From the NCBI GenBank assembly GCA_022821275.1, contig JAJEDY010000049.1:1-64000 (forward strand): a stretch of DNA of 64,000 bases. The letters run 5' to 3'. Position 1 is the stretch's first letter; the number at the start of each line of letters is the position of its first letter. This stretch comes from Candidatus Latescibacterota bacterium. Its GTDB lineage: Bacteria > Latescibacterota > UBA2968. Both the position numbers and the translations under genes were made by a program. This document shows, in pieces, positions 53,503-63,178 of this stretch. The notes below the pieces were generated by a model that was not told where the DNA came from, did no database searches, and was given only the letters and a program-made list of their open reading frames with translations.

Positions 53503-55099
53503 GGGATAAATCCTCTGCGCGCTTTTGTGCGATGAGTAGAAAATTCCACGCCTCGCTCTCCACGCGGTGCAAGCGATCAAAAAATAGAGCACCGAGTTGG
53601 ATGACAAAAAATCCAATGCGCGCAAAGGGGATTAGAGGACCGCGTTCAAAACGCGCCAAATAATAACAGAATCGCGTCCCGGCTGTGACCCAAAATCCAG
53701 CAAGCGCGCGCGTTGTATGGACGGTTAGCCCCGATTTTTCAGCGAGATGGCGCAAGCCATAAGGCGTAAAGCGAAAATAATCGTGGGGGACTTCGTGCAA
53801 ACCCCAAATATGGGGTGCAGTGAGAATTAAATAGCCCCCTGGTCGCAATACGCGCGCCATTTCGTCAATCGCTGCCTGGGGCTGCGGCACGTGTTCTAAG
53901 ACCTGATTGCACAATACGGTATCGCAGGTTTGATCGCGAAAGGGGAGGGCAAGCACATCGCCCCACACGTCGGCGCGTTCATATCGCGTGCGTCCTTTTT
54001 CCAGGCCGATGTATTGTTGTACGCGCGCGCCAAAAATACTGGCATAAGGCTTATTGCCACATCCCGCATCCAGCAATTTTCCGTTCACCATCTCTTTTAC
54101 TTCGTCCATGGTCTGGCGCATCGCGCGGTGAATCAACCAGTTTTTGCCAAATAAGCCAACCGGGCGTCCATCGCATCCATCGCCTTCCATATCTACGCGC
54201 GATAAGCCCTTCCACACACCGATGGCGAGACACGCAACGCCAACGAAACTGATCCAGTATCCCAACGCGAATGTAAAGCCAAGTACGCCCAGAACGGCAC
54301 CTGTCAGCCACATCAGAGCAACTGCTGCACGCACTGGTAGGCCCCATTGTGCCAATCTCTGCGCGACGTGGTCTCGGCTGGCTCGGACAATGGATCGGCC
54401 TTTGGCAAATCGAATCGCGCTGATAAATACCGCTTCAAATATGGGGAGACCCAGAGCGATCAAAGGCGCGATGGCACCTGTGAGACCGCCAATATGATTT
54501 GAGACAATAACAGCCATACTACTCAGCAAAAAGCCAATTAACAGGCTTCCGGCATCGCCCATCAGGATGCGGGCGGGATGAAGATTGTGTAGCAAATACC
54601 CCAGGAGTGCGCCTGCTGTTACGAGTGCCCAATCCCCTGCGGTCATTACCCACAAGCTCAGCGAGGCAATGATTCCACTACCAGCCGAAAGGCCGTCTTC
54701 CATGTCCAGAACATTGAATGCATGGCACATCCACACCATCCATAGCGCGGTCAGTGCGGCGTCTATCCAGTAAATATTTGTGAGATGGAAGCGCGGGCCG
54801 AGGCCTGCAGCGATGCCAGCAACTGCGAGGGTCAGAGCAAATTTATGCAGTGGCACAAAGGGGTTCCAATCGTCTAAGATTCCGATGAATGCCATCCCTA
54901 TGGCACCGATGATGAGACCCAAAGGGAGCGATTGTGGCAAAAAATAGAAGCCAAAAAAAAGAGCGGTCAGCAAAGCTGTACCGCCCAGAGTTGAAACAGG
55001 CGCATCGGGCGTACCAAAACAACGTGCCATTAGACGCGCAACCGCTGTGAATAAAGCCGATAGAATCGCGGTAATACCAAATAAGATAACAGGCGTCAA
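53495..55099 (-). CDS. Fusion: MraY/WecA-like phosphosugar transferase + SAM methyltransferase
   Basis: 534 residues. The first ~320 form a polyprenyl-phosphate sugar-1-phosphate transferase with membrane helices and the motifs GILDDWNP, NVLDMEDGLSAG and LMGDAGS; FAKGRSIVRASRDHVAQRL is the cytoplasmic His-containing loop. Residues ~335-534 are a class I methyltransferase (KLLDAGCGNKPY, NQVLEHVPQP, RVLRPGGYLIL). WecA-like enzymes start lipid-linked glycan synthesis; the fused methylase may cap or modify the glycan. Confidence 0.85.
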   Translation of the reverse strand: MTPVILFGITAILSALFTAVARLMARCFGTPDAPVSTLGGTALLTALFFGFYFLPQSLPLGLIIGAIGMAFIGILDDWNPFVPLHKFALTLAVAGIAAGLGPRFHLTNIYWIDAALTALWMVWMCHAFNVLDMEDGLSAGSGIIASLSLWVMTAGDWALVTAGALLGYLLHNLHPARILMGDAGSLLIGFLLSSMAVIVSNHIGGLTGAIAPLIALGLPIFEAVFISAIRFAKGRSIVRASRDHVAQRLAQWGLPVRAAVALMWLTGAVLGVLGFTFALGYWISFVGVACLAIGVWKGLSRVDMEGDGCDGRPVGLFGKNWLIHRAMRQTMDEVKEMVNGKLLDAGCGNKPYASIFGARVQQYIGLEKGRTRYERADVWGDVLALPFRDQTCDTVLCNQVLEHVPQPQAAIDEMARVLRPGGYLILTAPHIWGLHEVPHDYFRFTPYGLRHLAEKSGLTVHTTRALAGFWVTAGTRFCYYLARFERGPLIPFARIGFFVIQLGALFFDRLHRVESEAWNFLLIAQKRAEDLSHE

Positions 55100-55107
55100 A
55101 ACATACC

Positions 55108-56214
55108 TTAGGGTTGAAAGTCACATACGGCTGTGATGACTCGTCCAATTTCGCTTTCGGTCATGCTTGGAAAGAGGGGCAGTGTGACCAGATCGCGCCA
55201 CACGGCATCGGTGATGGGCAAGTCTGTGCGATACGGTTTGTACACGTCAAATAAATGGCAGGGCTTGTAGTGTACGCCCGCGTCGATATCGCGTTGTCCC
55301 AGATGATCGATCAATTCATCGCGCTGGGGCACGCGCGCCACATAAGCGTGCATTGCACTGCGAACATGAGGTTTTTCTACGGGTGTCTGCATCCAGTCGA
55401 GGGCGGCAAATGCACGTCTATACTGCAAAAAGATTTCTCGGCGTTGTGCATTGGCAGACTCCAATTTGCCCAATTGTACCAGCCCAATTGCCGCGTTGAG
55501 ATCGTTCATATAGCATTTATAGCCGAGTTCGCCCACTTCGTATTCCCATCGGCGCTCAGCACCATTTTTTCGAAACCGATCATAAGTTCCGCGCGAAATG
55601 CCCATCCAGCGCAATTTTCTCGCTCGCTCGGCAAGGTCTGAATTGTTGGTGGTCAGCATCCCCCCATCACATGTTGACAAATTTTTGCGCGCATCAAAAC
55701 TAAAACACGTCACTGTGCCCACCCCACCGATCATTCGGCCTTTATAACGCGCGCCGCTGGCGTGCGCGGCGTCTTCTATGACGGGAATTCCATTTGCAAT
55801 GGATAGAATCTCATCCATGTCGCAAGGGTGCCCGGCAAAATGCACCACCATTATCGCCCGGGTGCGCGGCGTGATTTTGGAGGCGATTGCTTTTGGATCG
55901 ATATTGAGTGTTTCGGGATCTATATCGCAAAAAACCGGTGTGGCTCCATTTTGCAAAATTGCGTGATTGGTCGATACAAAGGTCAGCGGTGTGGTAATGA
56001 CCTCGCCCCCCTCTACATCCAGTATTTTCAAAGCCAACAGAAGGGCGGCAGAGCACGAGTTGACAGATACTGCGTGTTGTGCCCCTACATAATGTGCAAA
56101 TCGCGCTTCGAGTTCTTCGACCTTTTCCCCGGGACCGACCCAACCGGACATCAGTACTTCGCGCACAGCTTCGACTTCTGCGTTGTCAAACCAGGGACGA
56201 AAAATGGGAATCAT
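55108..56214 (-). CDS. DegT/DnrJ/EryC1-family PLP sugar aminotransferase
   Basis: 368 residues from ATG 56214 (longer starts run into the GT2 gene). IPFRP-like start IPIFRPWFDNAEVEAV, VIEDAAHASGARYKG, and the PLP lysine in FSFDARKNLSTCDGGML. It makes a 3- or 4-amino sugar on a nucleotide carrier for the polymer; the keto-sugar dehydratase is not in the window. ATGA-type overlap with the upstream GT2. Confidence 0.9.
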   Translation of the reverse strand: MIPIFRPWFDNAEVEAVREVLMSGWVGPGEKVEELEARFAHYVGAQHAVSVNSCSAALLLALKILDVEGGEVITTPLTFVSTNHAILQNGATPVFCDIDPETLNIDPKAIASKITPRTRAIMVVHFAGHPCDMDEILSIANGIPVIEDAAHASGARYKGRMIGGVGTVTCFSFDARKNLSTCDGGMLTTNNSDLAERARKLRWMGISRGTYDRFRKNGAERRWEYEVGELGYKCYMNDLNAAIGLVQLGKLESANAQRREIFLQYRRAFAALDWMQTPVEKPHVRSAMHAYVARVPQRDELIDHLGQRDIDAGVHYKPCHLFDVYKPYRTDLPITDAVWRDLVTLPLFPSMTESEIGRVITAVCDFQP

Positions 56215-57134
56215 GGACCTTCCTCCACTGCACCGTGAGTTAAAATAAACCAGTAAGCCCGCAAACGCGCTCGCGCCTCTGTGCGGCGGCTGTGGGCGAG
56301 TAAAAATACACTTCCCCAGAGCAATGCGCGCAATGACATTTCGATGGGGCGAAGGAGCCTGAGCAAGCGCGCGGCCCATTGGCCCAGGTGTTTGGCAATA
56401 AAATAGGCATAAGACGCCTCGCTGGCCACGAGCATCCGCGTCAATGCCTGTTTGGAACTTTCGCCACCGATGTGTATGCCTTCGGCGTGGGGCAAATACA
56501 TGACCTGCCAGCCCGCACGGTTGATGCACAGACCGAGATCGACATCTTCATAATACATAAAGATGGCCTCGTCCAATCCATTTACAGCATCCAGAACGCG
56601 GCGCCGAACCGCGAAACACGCTCCGGTTACCCAGGCTACTGCTTTGGGTTTGGAGGGCTTCTGTCGCCGAAATTTAAGCAATGGAAATATTAGATGCAAT
56701 AGGAATTTACGACAGATTTCGTCTCTGAGTCTGGGCGCTTCACCGCACGAGGCGAGCACCTGTCCATCCGCGTCTTTTAGCTTCGGCCCCACCATGCCCA
56801 CATTTACATGTGTGTTCAAAAATTCGACCATCGCATTCACCGAATCTGGTCGCAACACGACATCGGGATTAAGGGCTACGACAATCGCGCTTTGTGAAAC
56901 AGCAACACCGCGGTTCACCGCGCGTCCAAAGCCCAGATTTTTTCCGGTCTGGATTATGCGCACGCGGTCGCCATACGTTTCCAATGCCCCCAGGCTGTTG
57001 TCCGATGATGCGTTATCGACCACGACCACATCGAGATCAATTTCTCGTTGGCTGAACAATGCGGCAATGCACTGCGCCAGATTTTCTCCGGCATTCCAGT
57101 TGACCACTATTGCTGTCACGCGCTCAGGCATCAT
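56211..57134 (-). CDS. Family 2 glycosyltransferase (rhamnosyltransferase-like)
   Basis: 307 residues. GT-A fold: VTAIVVNWNAGENLAQCIAAL, VVVDNASSDNSL, NLGFGRAVNRG, the DxD-equivalent in ALNPDVVLRPD and YYEDVDLGLCINRAGW. Adds one sugar in the cytoplasm. Overlaps genes on both sides (11 and 4 nt). Confidence 0.9.
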   Translation of the reverse strand: MMPERVTAIVVNWNAGENLAQCIAALFSQREIDLDVVVVDNASSDNSLGALETYGDRVRIIQTGKNLGFGRAVNRGVAVSQSAIVVALNPDVVLRPDSVNAMVEFLNTHVNVGMVGPKLKDADGQVLASCGEAPRLRDEICRKFLLHLIFPLLKFRRQKPSKPKAVAWVTGACFAVRRRVLDAVNGLDEAIFMYYEDVDLGLCINRAGWQVMYLPHAEGIHIGGESSKQALTRMLVASEASYAYFIAKHLGQWAARLLRLLRPIEMSLRALLWGSVFLLAHSRRTEARARLRAYWFILTHGAVEEGP

Positions 57135-58518
57135 TTTTCCCTTCTGCTACCAGCCGCGCAAGAAGTCCCAAAAATGTCGCATGAATAAAGATCAAACGAT
57201 TGGCAAAAAGGGTTGCATCTGCCATGCCATAGACGAGGAGTGCAGCGTAGATGGCAATAAATGCCGCGCAAAACAGACGCACGCGGGTATCGGGACTCTG
57301 TTGGAACAATAGATATGCACGCCACAGGGCAAATCCGAAGACCCACAAAAATGCTGCGACGCCTACCAGTCCCATCCGCATCCCAATCGTCAAATAAACA
57401 TTGTCAACTGCGCCTACTGTCAATATCTGAGGCGGTGGTGGAAATGTCACCAAAGACGTTACGGTTTCGCCGTGTCCGCCGCCGAGCAGAGGCCGTTGAC
57501 GAATTTTTTCCAGTGCATTGCCATAAGATATCAACCGCCCACTTACGGCTTCGACGCTACGCGTCACGCGGTCCAATGCTATGTCGCTCACGGCAGCGCG
57601 GGTTTGTTGCTGAAAAACATAACCCATCGCCAGCAGCAGCAGGGGCACCAGTGCCACGATAATAAGACGCGACAAGCGTCGAGGCGCAGCCTGCTTATCC
57701 AGGACGGTCAATGTGGCCAGGCTGCCCAGCCCGACGAATAGCGAAATCCACATGCCCCGGCCCATTGTCAAAACCAGGGCCAATCCGATGGGCAATATTG
57801 CACTCCACGCCCAGGCGCGCCTGTACGCCCGCGCTTCAAATAACAAAATGGCGACAATAATGAGCATGCCCATCGGCAACACAATGCCTTCGAGCCGTGC
57901 GACCCGAACAAAACCGCCCGCAATGTCCGTATCCACCTGCAAAAGAAATTCAAACAAATACTCGATGCCGACAATTGTGGCGATGAGGAGGAATAAATGC
58001 AAGAAGGTTGAGAATCGCCGCACATTAAAAAACCACGTTATCACAAAAAATAGTGTGTAGTACAATGGATAGCGCACGTCGCGCAACATTTGCGAGAGCG
58101 ATTGTCCGTAGATCAACCCCAACAAGCAGGAAAGTACGACCAGCCCCAGCAATACGCACATCGGTCGATCCAAAAACGTATGCCGTCGCCAATTCCATCG
58201 GCCTTCCAACAAGTAGTTGAGATAGGCAATGCCCATTACCACGATGAGAAGTCCTTCATAGAATTTAAGACCGAGAGGCAAGAGCAGATAGTCTTCATAA
58301 ATCCAGGAAGGCACAACCGCAGCGGTGAAACACAAATAGAGAACTGACAGCGTGAGAGAGCCAAAAAGCGCGATTGCCGACAACAAGATCAGAACGAGAA
58401 TCGCCGCAAGCGCGTCATGTACCAAAAATGGCAGCGCAATTAACAATATCTGTACCGAACACACCAGGAGCAACAGATGATGTTTTGCAGGATCAAAAAA
58501 ATCTGTTCGAAGTGTCAT
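57124..58518 (-). CDS. O-antigen ligase / Wzy-type polymerase
   Basis: 464 residues with about eleven to twelve membrane helices and a large outer loop near 305-375 (GRLISYGNALEKIRQRPLLG-type motif with GGGHGET) that matches the Wzy_C/WaaL pattern. It joins or polymerises lipid-linked repeats in the periplasm. ATG start follows the broken glycosyltransferase by 30 nt. Confidence 0.85.
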   Translation of the reverse strand: MTLRTDFFDPAKHHLLLLVCSVQILLIALPFLVHDALAAILVLILLSAIALFGSLTLSVLYLCFTAAVVPSWIYEDYLLLPLGLKFYEGLLIVVMGIAYLNYLLEGRWNWRRHTFLDRPMCVLLGLVVLSCLLGLIYGQSLSQMLRDVRYPLYYTLFFVITWFFNVRRFSTFLHLFLLIATIVGIEYLFEFLLQVDTDIAGGFVRVARLEGIVLPMGMLIIVAILLFEARAYRRAWAWSAILPIGLALVLTMGRGMWISLFVGLGSLATLTVLDKQAAPRRLSRLIIVALVPLLLLAMGYVFQQQTRAAVSDIALDRVTRSVEAVSGRLISYGNALEKIRQRPLLGGGHGETVTSLVTFPPPPQILTVGAVDNVYLTIGMRMGLVGVAAFLWVFGFALWRAYLLFQQSPDTRVRLFCAAFIAIYAALLVYGMADATLFANRLIFIHATFLGLLARLVAEGKNDA

Positions 58519-58548
58519 GCGGAAAAACGATTTCCAATAATGGGTTCT

Positions 58549-59786
58549 TTATCGTCGAATGGGAACAAGATATAACAGAGCATCGAATAGCCAGTTGGGC
58601 AGTGATGCGAGAAATAGGTATATGAGTCCAGAAAAAACGATCCAATTGGCAATTTCATCCAGAATAAAAATGTACGATCCCAAAATACCCTGTATAAACA
58701 TTGACCAGCAGGAAAATAAAATACCGGCCAGGGTGATCCGAAGAATGCGAGAAATCCGGATATCTGCGATGGACAACCAGGCAAAGAGTTGAGGAATTGT
58801 AAAAATGAGAAAGATCATCCGGTAGTTCCAGTTACTGGCGAGCAAAAAGCTGCCGATGTAAATACACGCCCCTACTCGAAATGGGCTGATATGTACCCCC
58901 GTAACCGGGCGAGACGAGGCATTTTTGCCAAATAGCGCGTAAAGCGAAATCAAAAGAATCAGACCGGCGACGCCGTAAAAAAATACCGGTGCTGCCGCAA
59001 TTACCCGTGCCCATAACTCGGGAAAAACCGTCCACTTTAGCAGAGTTTTTTCAATCATCATAGGCAGAACATATACGCCATAAGCACCGCTGCGTCCCCG
59101 AGGCGTTACACTGTAAATTTGCCGAAAATCATCGAGCGATATCCAGCAGTAGATCAAAAATAGTGCGGCAAGTGGCATTAGAATTCGCCAGAAGTCGCGT
59201 TTATCTTCTGTCAAAAGCTGCGCCAATCCAAAAATTGGAAATACTTTCAGGATGGCTGCGAAGAACATCGCGATGGATCCCCAAAGTTTCGAGCGATCCC
59301 CCAACCTCAATGCCAGTGCTACGAAAAAAAAATAACGAGATCGTTGTTGCCTGATTGTAGTCCGAAAATAGCTGAAGGTGAAAACGTCACAGCCCCCAAA
59401 AAGAGAGCTGTTTGGGTATCAATTGTTTTCAAAAATAAAAAGATCCCCCAAAAAAATAGCAGGATAAAAGTCCCGGCCAAAAGCACCAGATGATCGCGGT
59501 TGATCGGTAGCCAAAATAGGCATTGCCAGATTCTTGGATAGTTCATCTCTCTATCATAAGGATCTGCGATATTTTCAAACATTGGGTCGTAGCCCAAAGC
59601 ATGCGACTCAGCACCGGTTATAAGGGTGTGTGCATCGGGAAAAATGAGTGGCGTTTGCGGCATATTCCAAAATTTTCTAAATGATGGAACCCCGAAAATA
59701 GCAACCCATAAAGACAAAAATAGAACGCCACAAACAATGATATATAGCAAAACCCGATTGCCGCGTATGTGCATTGACGAGCGCAT
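58549..59786 (-). pseudogene. GT87/DUF2029-like membrane glycosyltransferase split by homopolymer frameshift
   Basis: Two adjacent frames belong to one protein. The first (59786 to 59319) ends SGNNDLVIFFS at a stop; the second continues VALALRLGDRSKLWG, with the hydrophobic helix intact only if one T is added to a run of nine T (plus-strand A run 59324-59332). With ten T the product is 412 residues with about nine membrane helices and the acidic site ADPYDREMNYP/FPDAHT in the first loop. It is a decayed gene, a phase-variable gene or a sequence error. Confidence 0.8.
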
Positions 59787-59809
59787 TTACAATTGCCATC
59801 CCATTCGGT

Positions 59810-61429
59810 TCAATAGAAGTTCACATCCATTACCGCTATCCACTCATGCCCTGTTACCCTACTTTGCTGGGTTATTATGCGGTGGTGTTGATACTGCACC
59901 TGCAAAGTCCAATTTCTCACGGGTGTAAATTCCACGCGGCCACCTATTCTTTGGTATGTCTCCACATCGCCCGACATAAAGTCTCGCGTGGGTGCATCCT
60001 GTAGCCGACGTCCCAGTTGTGCGTTGCCCCCTACATTGACAACTGTTCCATCTGGATTTACTGGATTTTCCCCTTGCCTCTCTCTTTCAAAGGTCAAAGA
60101 TGCATTAAGACTCGGAGAAAAACGGTGTGTTATTTGTGCAAAATAGCGGTCTGCATTTGGTCCGGTCGGATAGCCCAACAGGGTGTCGTAGTGTTCATAC
60201 GTATTGATGTCAAAATTGTGCGCGTACACATAAGGCTCCACGCGCACGTATTCGGCGCGTACATCAGTATCTCGCAAGCCCATAGGATCAACCCAGAACG
60301 CGCCCACTTGAAAGGCGAATTGATTGGAAAATGCATCGGGATCAAATTTGACCATATCGTCAAAAAACCACGCGCCATAAAGTGTCAATCCCGTCCGGAT
60401 GTACGCCGATATATCGGCTCCAATTACGAGATTGTCGCGATTTTCCAGGTGATTTTGCGTTCCGGCAAATACGGCCACTGGCAAAACGTAGAGCAGCTCA
60501 AATCCCCGGTCGCCATATACCACGGCCTCCTGCAACCCAATTCGCACCTTTGAGAATGCAATTTCCAGTCTGTGCGCGGCCAGTCGTTTTTGCCGCAAAA
60601 AGATACGCACATGTCCATTGTCGATCCACCGCCGCGTTGTGTCGATTAAGCCCGGGCGCGCCCGCAGTGATGAAGCAATATGGGTATAGCGTAGTCGCCC
60701 ATGAGATGCCTGCAACCGAAATAGGCCATAAGATGGCGCGTTGTTGGAGAGCAATAAATTTCCCGTGCGCCCAGGTCCCCAATTCAGGCTTCCCTTGCCC
60801 GCATCTATACGCATCCAGGAATTTGCCCAGGCCAGTTGAAATGCACTTTCGCGGAAGTCCGCCTTTTTGCCCTTGAGTTGTACGTCTTCAATGGGGCGAG
60901 CCAGCACATCTTCTCGACGAAGGCGCGGTTGGTTGCTCCACTCGCGGGCTTCAAAGTGGCGTGCATAAAATCCCAATGTGTGGAATCGTCCACGCATTGA
61001 ACCACCAATATAGGTTTGAGATGCGGTCTCGTTCACAAATCCATTGCCCCTGCGCGCAATCACCTGTTGCCGCACCAATGGTTCGAGAGTGACGGATGCC
61101 GCCGAGTCGCGCCACGCCCACCGGGGTTCGCGTGCGAAGGCTGCGCGATTTTCCAATTCTGCAATATATCGGTTGATGAGGCCGCGCTCGGTTGCCGACA
61201 TAGATTGATTTGATACGGCGGAGAGTATCTGGGCAACTTGTATCCGGGACAAGGGCCGCGTATCGGGCACGGCAACCCAACCTCGTGCATTCAGGCGGTC
61301 TAACAGGGGATACACGGGATGATGCAGTGGGATATCCGGTGAGGCCTCTTCGCCTATCACTGGATTGGCGAAACAAAAAAATATCGGGATGCACGTGAGT
61401 AATCTGAGTAGCAAGTGTATATTTCTCAT
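59810..61429 (-). CDS. Wzi-like capsule assembly outer-membrane protein
   Basis: 539 residues from ATG 61429; an ATG at 61492 lies inside the promoter-region palindrome and adds 21 residues before the signal peptide. Signal segment LLLRLLTCIPIFFCFANPVIG. The N-terminal helical part (HPVYPLLDRLNARGW, ATERGLINRYIAEL) and the C-terminal barrel strands (GKGSLNWGPGRTGNLLLSNN) fit the capsule assembly Wzi family, which retains polymer on the cell surface. First gene of the polysaccharide operon. Confidence 0.8.
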   Translation of the reverse strand: MRNIHLLLRLLTCIPIFFCFANPVIGEEASPDIPLHHPVYPLLDRLNARGWVAVPDTRPLSRIQVAQILSAVSNQSMSATERGLINRYIAELENRAAFAREPRWAWRDSAASVTLEPLVRQQVIARRGNGFVNETASQTYIGGSMRGRFHTLGFYARHFEAREWSNQPRLRREDVLARPIEDVQLKGKKADFRESAFQLAWANSWMRIDAGKGSLNWGPGRTGNLLLSNNAPSYGLFRLQASHGRLRYTHIASSLRARPGLIDTTRRWIDNGHVRIFLRQKRLAAHRLEIAFSKVRIGLQEAVVYGDRGFELLYVLPVAVFAGTQNHLENRDNLVIGADISAYIRTGLTLYGAWFFDDMVKFDPDAFSNQFAFQVGAFWVDPMGLRDTDVRAEYVRVEPYVYAHNFDINTYEHYDTLLGYPTGPNADRYFAQITHRFSPSLNASLTFERERQGENPVNPDGTVVNVGGNAQLGRRLQDAPTRDFMSGDVETYQRIGGRVEFTPVRNWTLQVQYQHHRIITQQSRVTGHEWIAVMDVNFY

Positions 61430-61469
61430 GATGGTTAAGAAAATAAAGCGGTTTCTTTGAATTTGGTTC

Positions 61470-61500
61470 AAAGCGCGGTACTTGTCAAGCATCGCGCTTT
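61470..61500. promoter_or_regulatory. 31-bp palindrome between divergent operons
   Basis: AAAGCGCG, GTA, CTTGTCAAG, CAT, CGCGCTTT: 14 of 15 pairs including one G-T. Six T follow on the plus strand, so it could end leftward-read-through transcription, but no plus-strand gene precedes it; it may instead be an operator. On the minus strand its centre supplies a TTGACA (61489-61484), possibly the -35 of the Wzi-like gene. Confidence 0.5.
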
Positions 61501-61519
61501 TTTACAACGTGTTTAGCCC

Positions 61520-61548
61520 TTGACTTTACAGCGGTCATGGGCTATTTT
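61520..61548 (+). promoter_or_regulatory. Promoter of the microcompartment operon
   Basis: TTGACT (61520-61525), 17-nt spacer, TATTTT (61543-61548), 39 nt before ATG 61588. Confidence 0.5.
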
Positions 61549-61587
61549 TCGCCTTTTGTAAACAGCACCTGATACAAACTTTTGACA

Positions 61588-62289
61588 ATGCTTTCAATCC
61601 GAAAAAATGCCTCTGTATGCGATGACTGCGGTCTTTGTTCTTTCGGGCAAAATAACGGAGAAACTATTGACCGCATTACACGAGAAGTCGTGCGCCAGAT
61701 ACGGGGGGGGAATGGCGCAGAAATTCCCATTTCTGTAGGTGTATCTGCCCGGCATGCACATGTTGACGACGAAACCCTGGAGATCCTTTTTGGCGCAGGT
61801 CATACCTTAACGCCTTATCGCGAACTCTACCAGCCGGGCGCTTTTGCCGCCGAGGAAGTCATTTCTGTTGTTGGTCCCCGGTTGCGCGCGATTGAGCGCG
61901 TGCGGATTCTCGGTCCCAGCCGCGACTATAATCAGGTTGAACTCGCCCGAACAGATGCCATTTACATCGGCGTTGATCCACCTGTGCGCGATTCGGGAGA
62001 CCTGAGAGATGCGCCACCGGTCACATTCATAGGTCCCAGGGGATCGGTCACAGTGCATGCGGCTATTCGCGCGTCGCGTCACATTCATCTGCGGCCATCT
62101 GATGTCGTGGATTATGGCTTTCAGGGACGGGAAGCTGTCAGGGTGCGCGTGGGAGGTGAAAAAGGCGTTATATATGACAATGTGCGTCTCAAAATTGACG
62201 AAAGCTATTTGCCCGAACTCCATCTGGATACCGACGATGCCAACGCAGCTGATCTCGTATGTGGCGATACGGTGTTTATGATAAAATGA
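61588..62289 (+). CDS. pduL: Phosphate propanoyltransferase of microcompartments
   Basis: 233 residues from ATG 61588 (TTG 61582 also open). Two zinc-binding histidine motifs, VSARHAHVDDETL and ASRHIHLRPSD, identify the PTAC/PduL family, which interconverts acyl-CoA and acyl-phosphate inside the shell. ETIDRITREVVRQI before the domain fits an encapsulation helix. Unusually, the extreme N-terminus has Cys11-x2-Cys14-x2-Cys17 (CDDCGLC), a possible metal or Fe-S ligand set. Next gene overlaps by 4 nt. Confidence 0.9.
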   Translation: MLSIRKNASVCDDCGLCSFGQNNGETIDRITREVVRQIRGGNGAEIPISVGVSARHAHVDDETLEILFGAGHTLTPYRELYQPGAFAAEEVISVVGPRLRAIERVRILGPSRDYNQVELARTDAIYIGVDPPVRDSGDLRDAPPVTFIGPRGSVTVHAAIRASRHIHLRPSDVVDYGFQGREAVRVRVGGEKGVIYDNVRLKIDESYLPELHLDTDDANAADLVCGDTVFMIK

Positions 62290-62558
62290 ATGCACTCGGT
62301 ATGATTGAAACACTCGGCGTTATTGGTACAACAGAAGCTGCCGATGCGATGGTCAAGATGGCTTCCGTTACGATTGAAAAGTACGAAAAAATTGGCGCGG
62401 GATATACCACCACGCTCGTGCGTGGCGATGTGGGCGCGGTTCGCGCAGCTATTGAAGCGGGAACAGAAGCTGCCGAGCGCGTTGGGGATCTCGTTGCTGC
62501 TCACATCATTCCAAATCTCGATCCACAGGTAGAGGCAGTTATTTTTTACCAACAATGA
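62286..62558 (+). CDS. BMC-H microcompartment shell protein (1)
   Basis: 90 residues from ATG 62286. LGMIETLGVIGTTEAADAM, then GAGYTTTLVRGDVGAVRAAI and VAAHIIPNLDP are the hexameric BMC-domain signature. Forms shell tiles with a central pore. Confidence 0.95.
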   Translation: MNALGMIETLGVIGTTEAADAMVKMASVTIEKYEKIGAGYTTTLVRGDVGAVRAAIEAGTEAAERVGDLVAAHIIPNLDPQVEAVIFYQQ

Positions 62559-62582
62559 TCATTTTTCAGGAGGAATAGCAAC

Positions 62583-62867
62583 ATGGGTGAAGCCCTCGGC
62601 ATGATTGAGACCAAAGGTCTCGTAGCTATGATTGAAGCGGCAGATGCGATGGTCAAAGCCGCCAATGTCCAGTTTGTCAATTGGGAGCGCATTGGCGCGG
62701 GATATGTTACTGCTATGGTGCGCGGTGATGTAGCAGCCGTCAAAGCCGCAACGGAAGCCGGTGCGGCTGCCGCTGGCAAAGTTGGCGAACTCGTTTCCGT
62801 ACACGTCATTCCGCGACCACATGGTAGCCTCGAAAATATTCTGCCTATCGGCTCTTCAAACGACTAA
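62583..62867 (+). CDS. BMC-H microcompartment shell protein (2)
   Basis: 94 residues, AGGAGG before the [42 protein letters not shown] and [16 protein letters not shown]. Closely related to the first BMC-H, evidently a tandem duplication with different pore-loop residues. Confidence 0.95.
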   Translation: MGEALGMIETKGLVAMIEAADAMVKAANVQFVNWERIGAGYVTAMVRGDVAAVKAATEAGAAAAGKVGELVSVHVIPRPHGSLENILPIGSSND

Positions 62868-62870
62868 ACT

Positions 62871-63161
62871 ATGACCCTTGGCAAGGTGGTGGGAACGGTT
62901 GTTGCCACCCAAAAAGACAGCGGCCTGGCGGGTTTCAAGCTCCAGATCGTTCAAACGCTCGATTTGCCCGCATTCGAACTTAGAGAAAGTTTTTTGGTCG
63001 CCGTAGATGCTGTTGGCGCAGGCGATGGCGAAGTCGTGCTCTGTTGTAGTGGGAGTTCCGCCCGCATGACGAGTGTAACTGAAGATCGTCCTGTCGATGC
63101 TGTGATTGTCGCTATTATCGACACGGCAGAAATCGAAGGTGAAGCGGTTTATCAGAAGTGA
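62871..63161 (+). CDS. BMC-P (EutN/CcmL) pentameric shell protein
   Basis: 96 residues, 3 nt after the BMC-H stop. LGKVVGTVVATQKDSGLAG, VDAVGAGDGEVVLCCSGSSAR and DAVIVAIID are the EutN/CcmL pattern. Pentamers close the shell vertices. Confidence 0.95.
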   Translation: MTLGKVVGTVVATQKDSGLAGFKLQIVQTLDLPAFELRESFLVAVDAVGAGDGEVVLCCSGSSARMTSVTEDRPVDAVIVAIIDTAEIEGEAVYQK

Positions 63162-63178
63162 GAAGTGTGAAGTGAGAT

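Noticed and set aside
59319-59332. Programmed ribosomal frameshift at the T run
   Set aside because: No downstream pairing structure or upstream stimulatory site is apparent; slippage in replication or sequence error explains it more simply.
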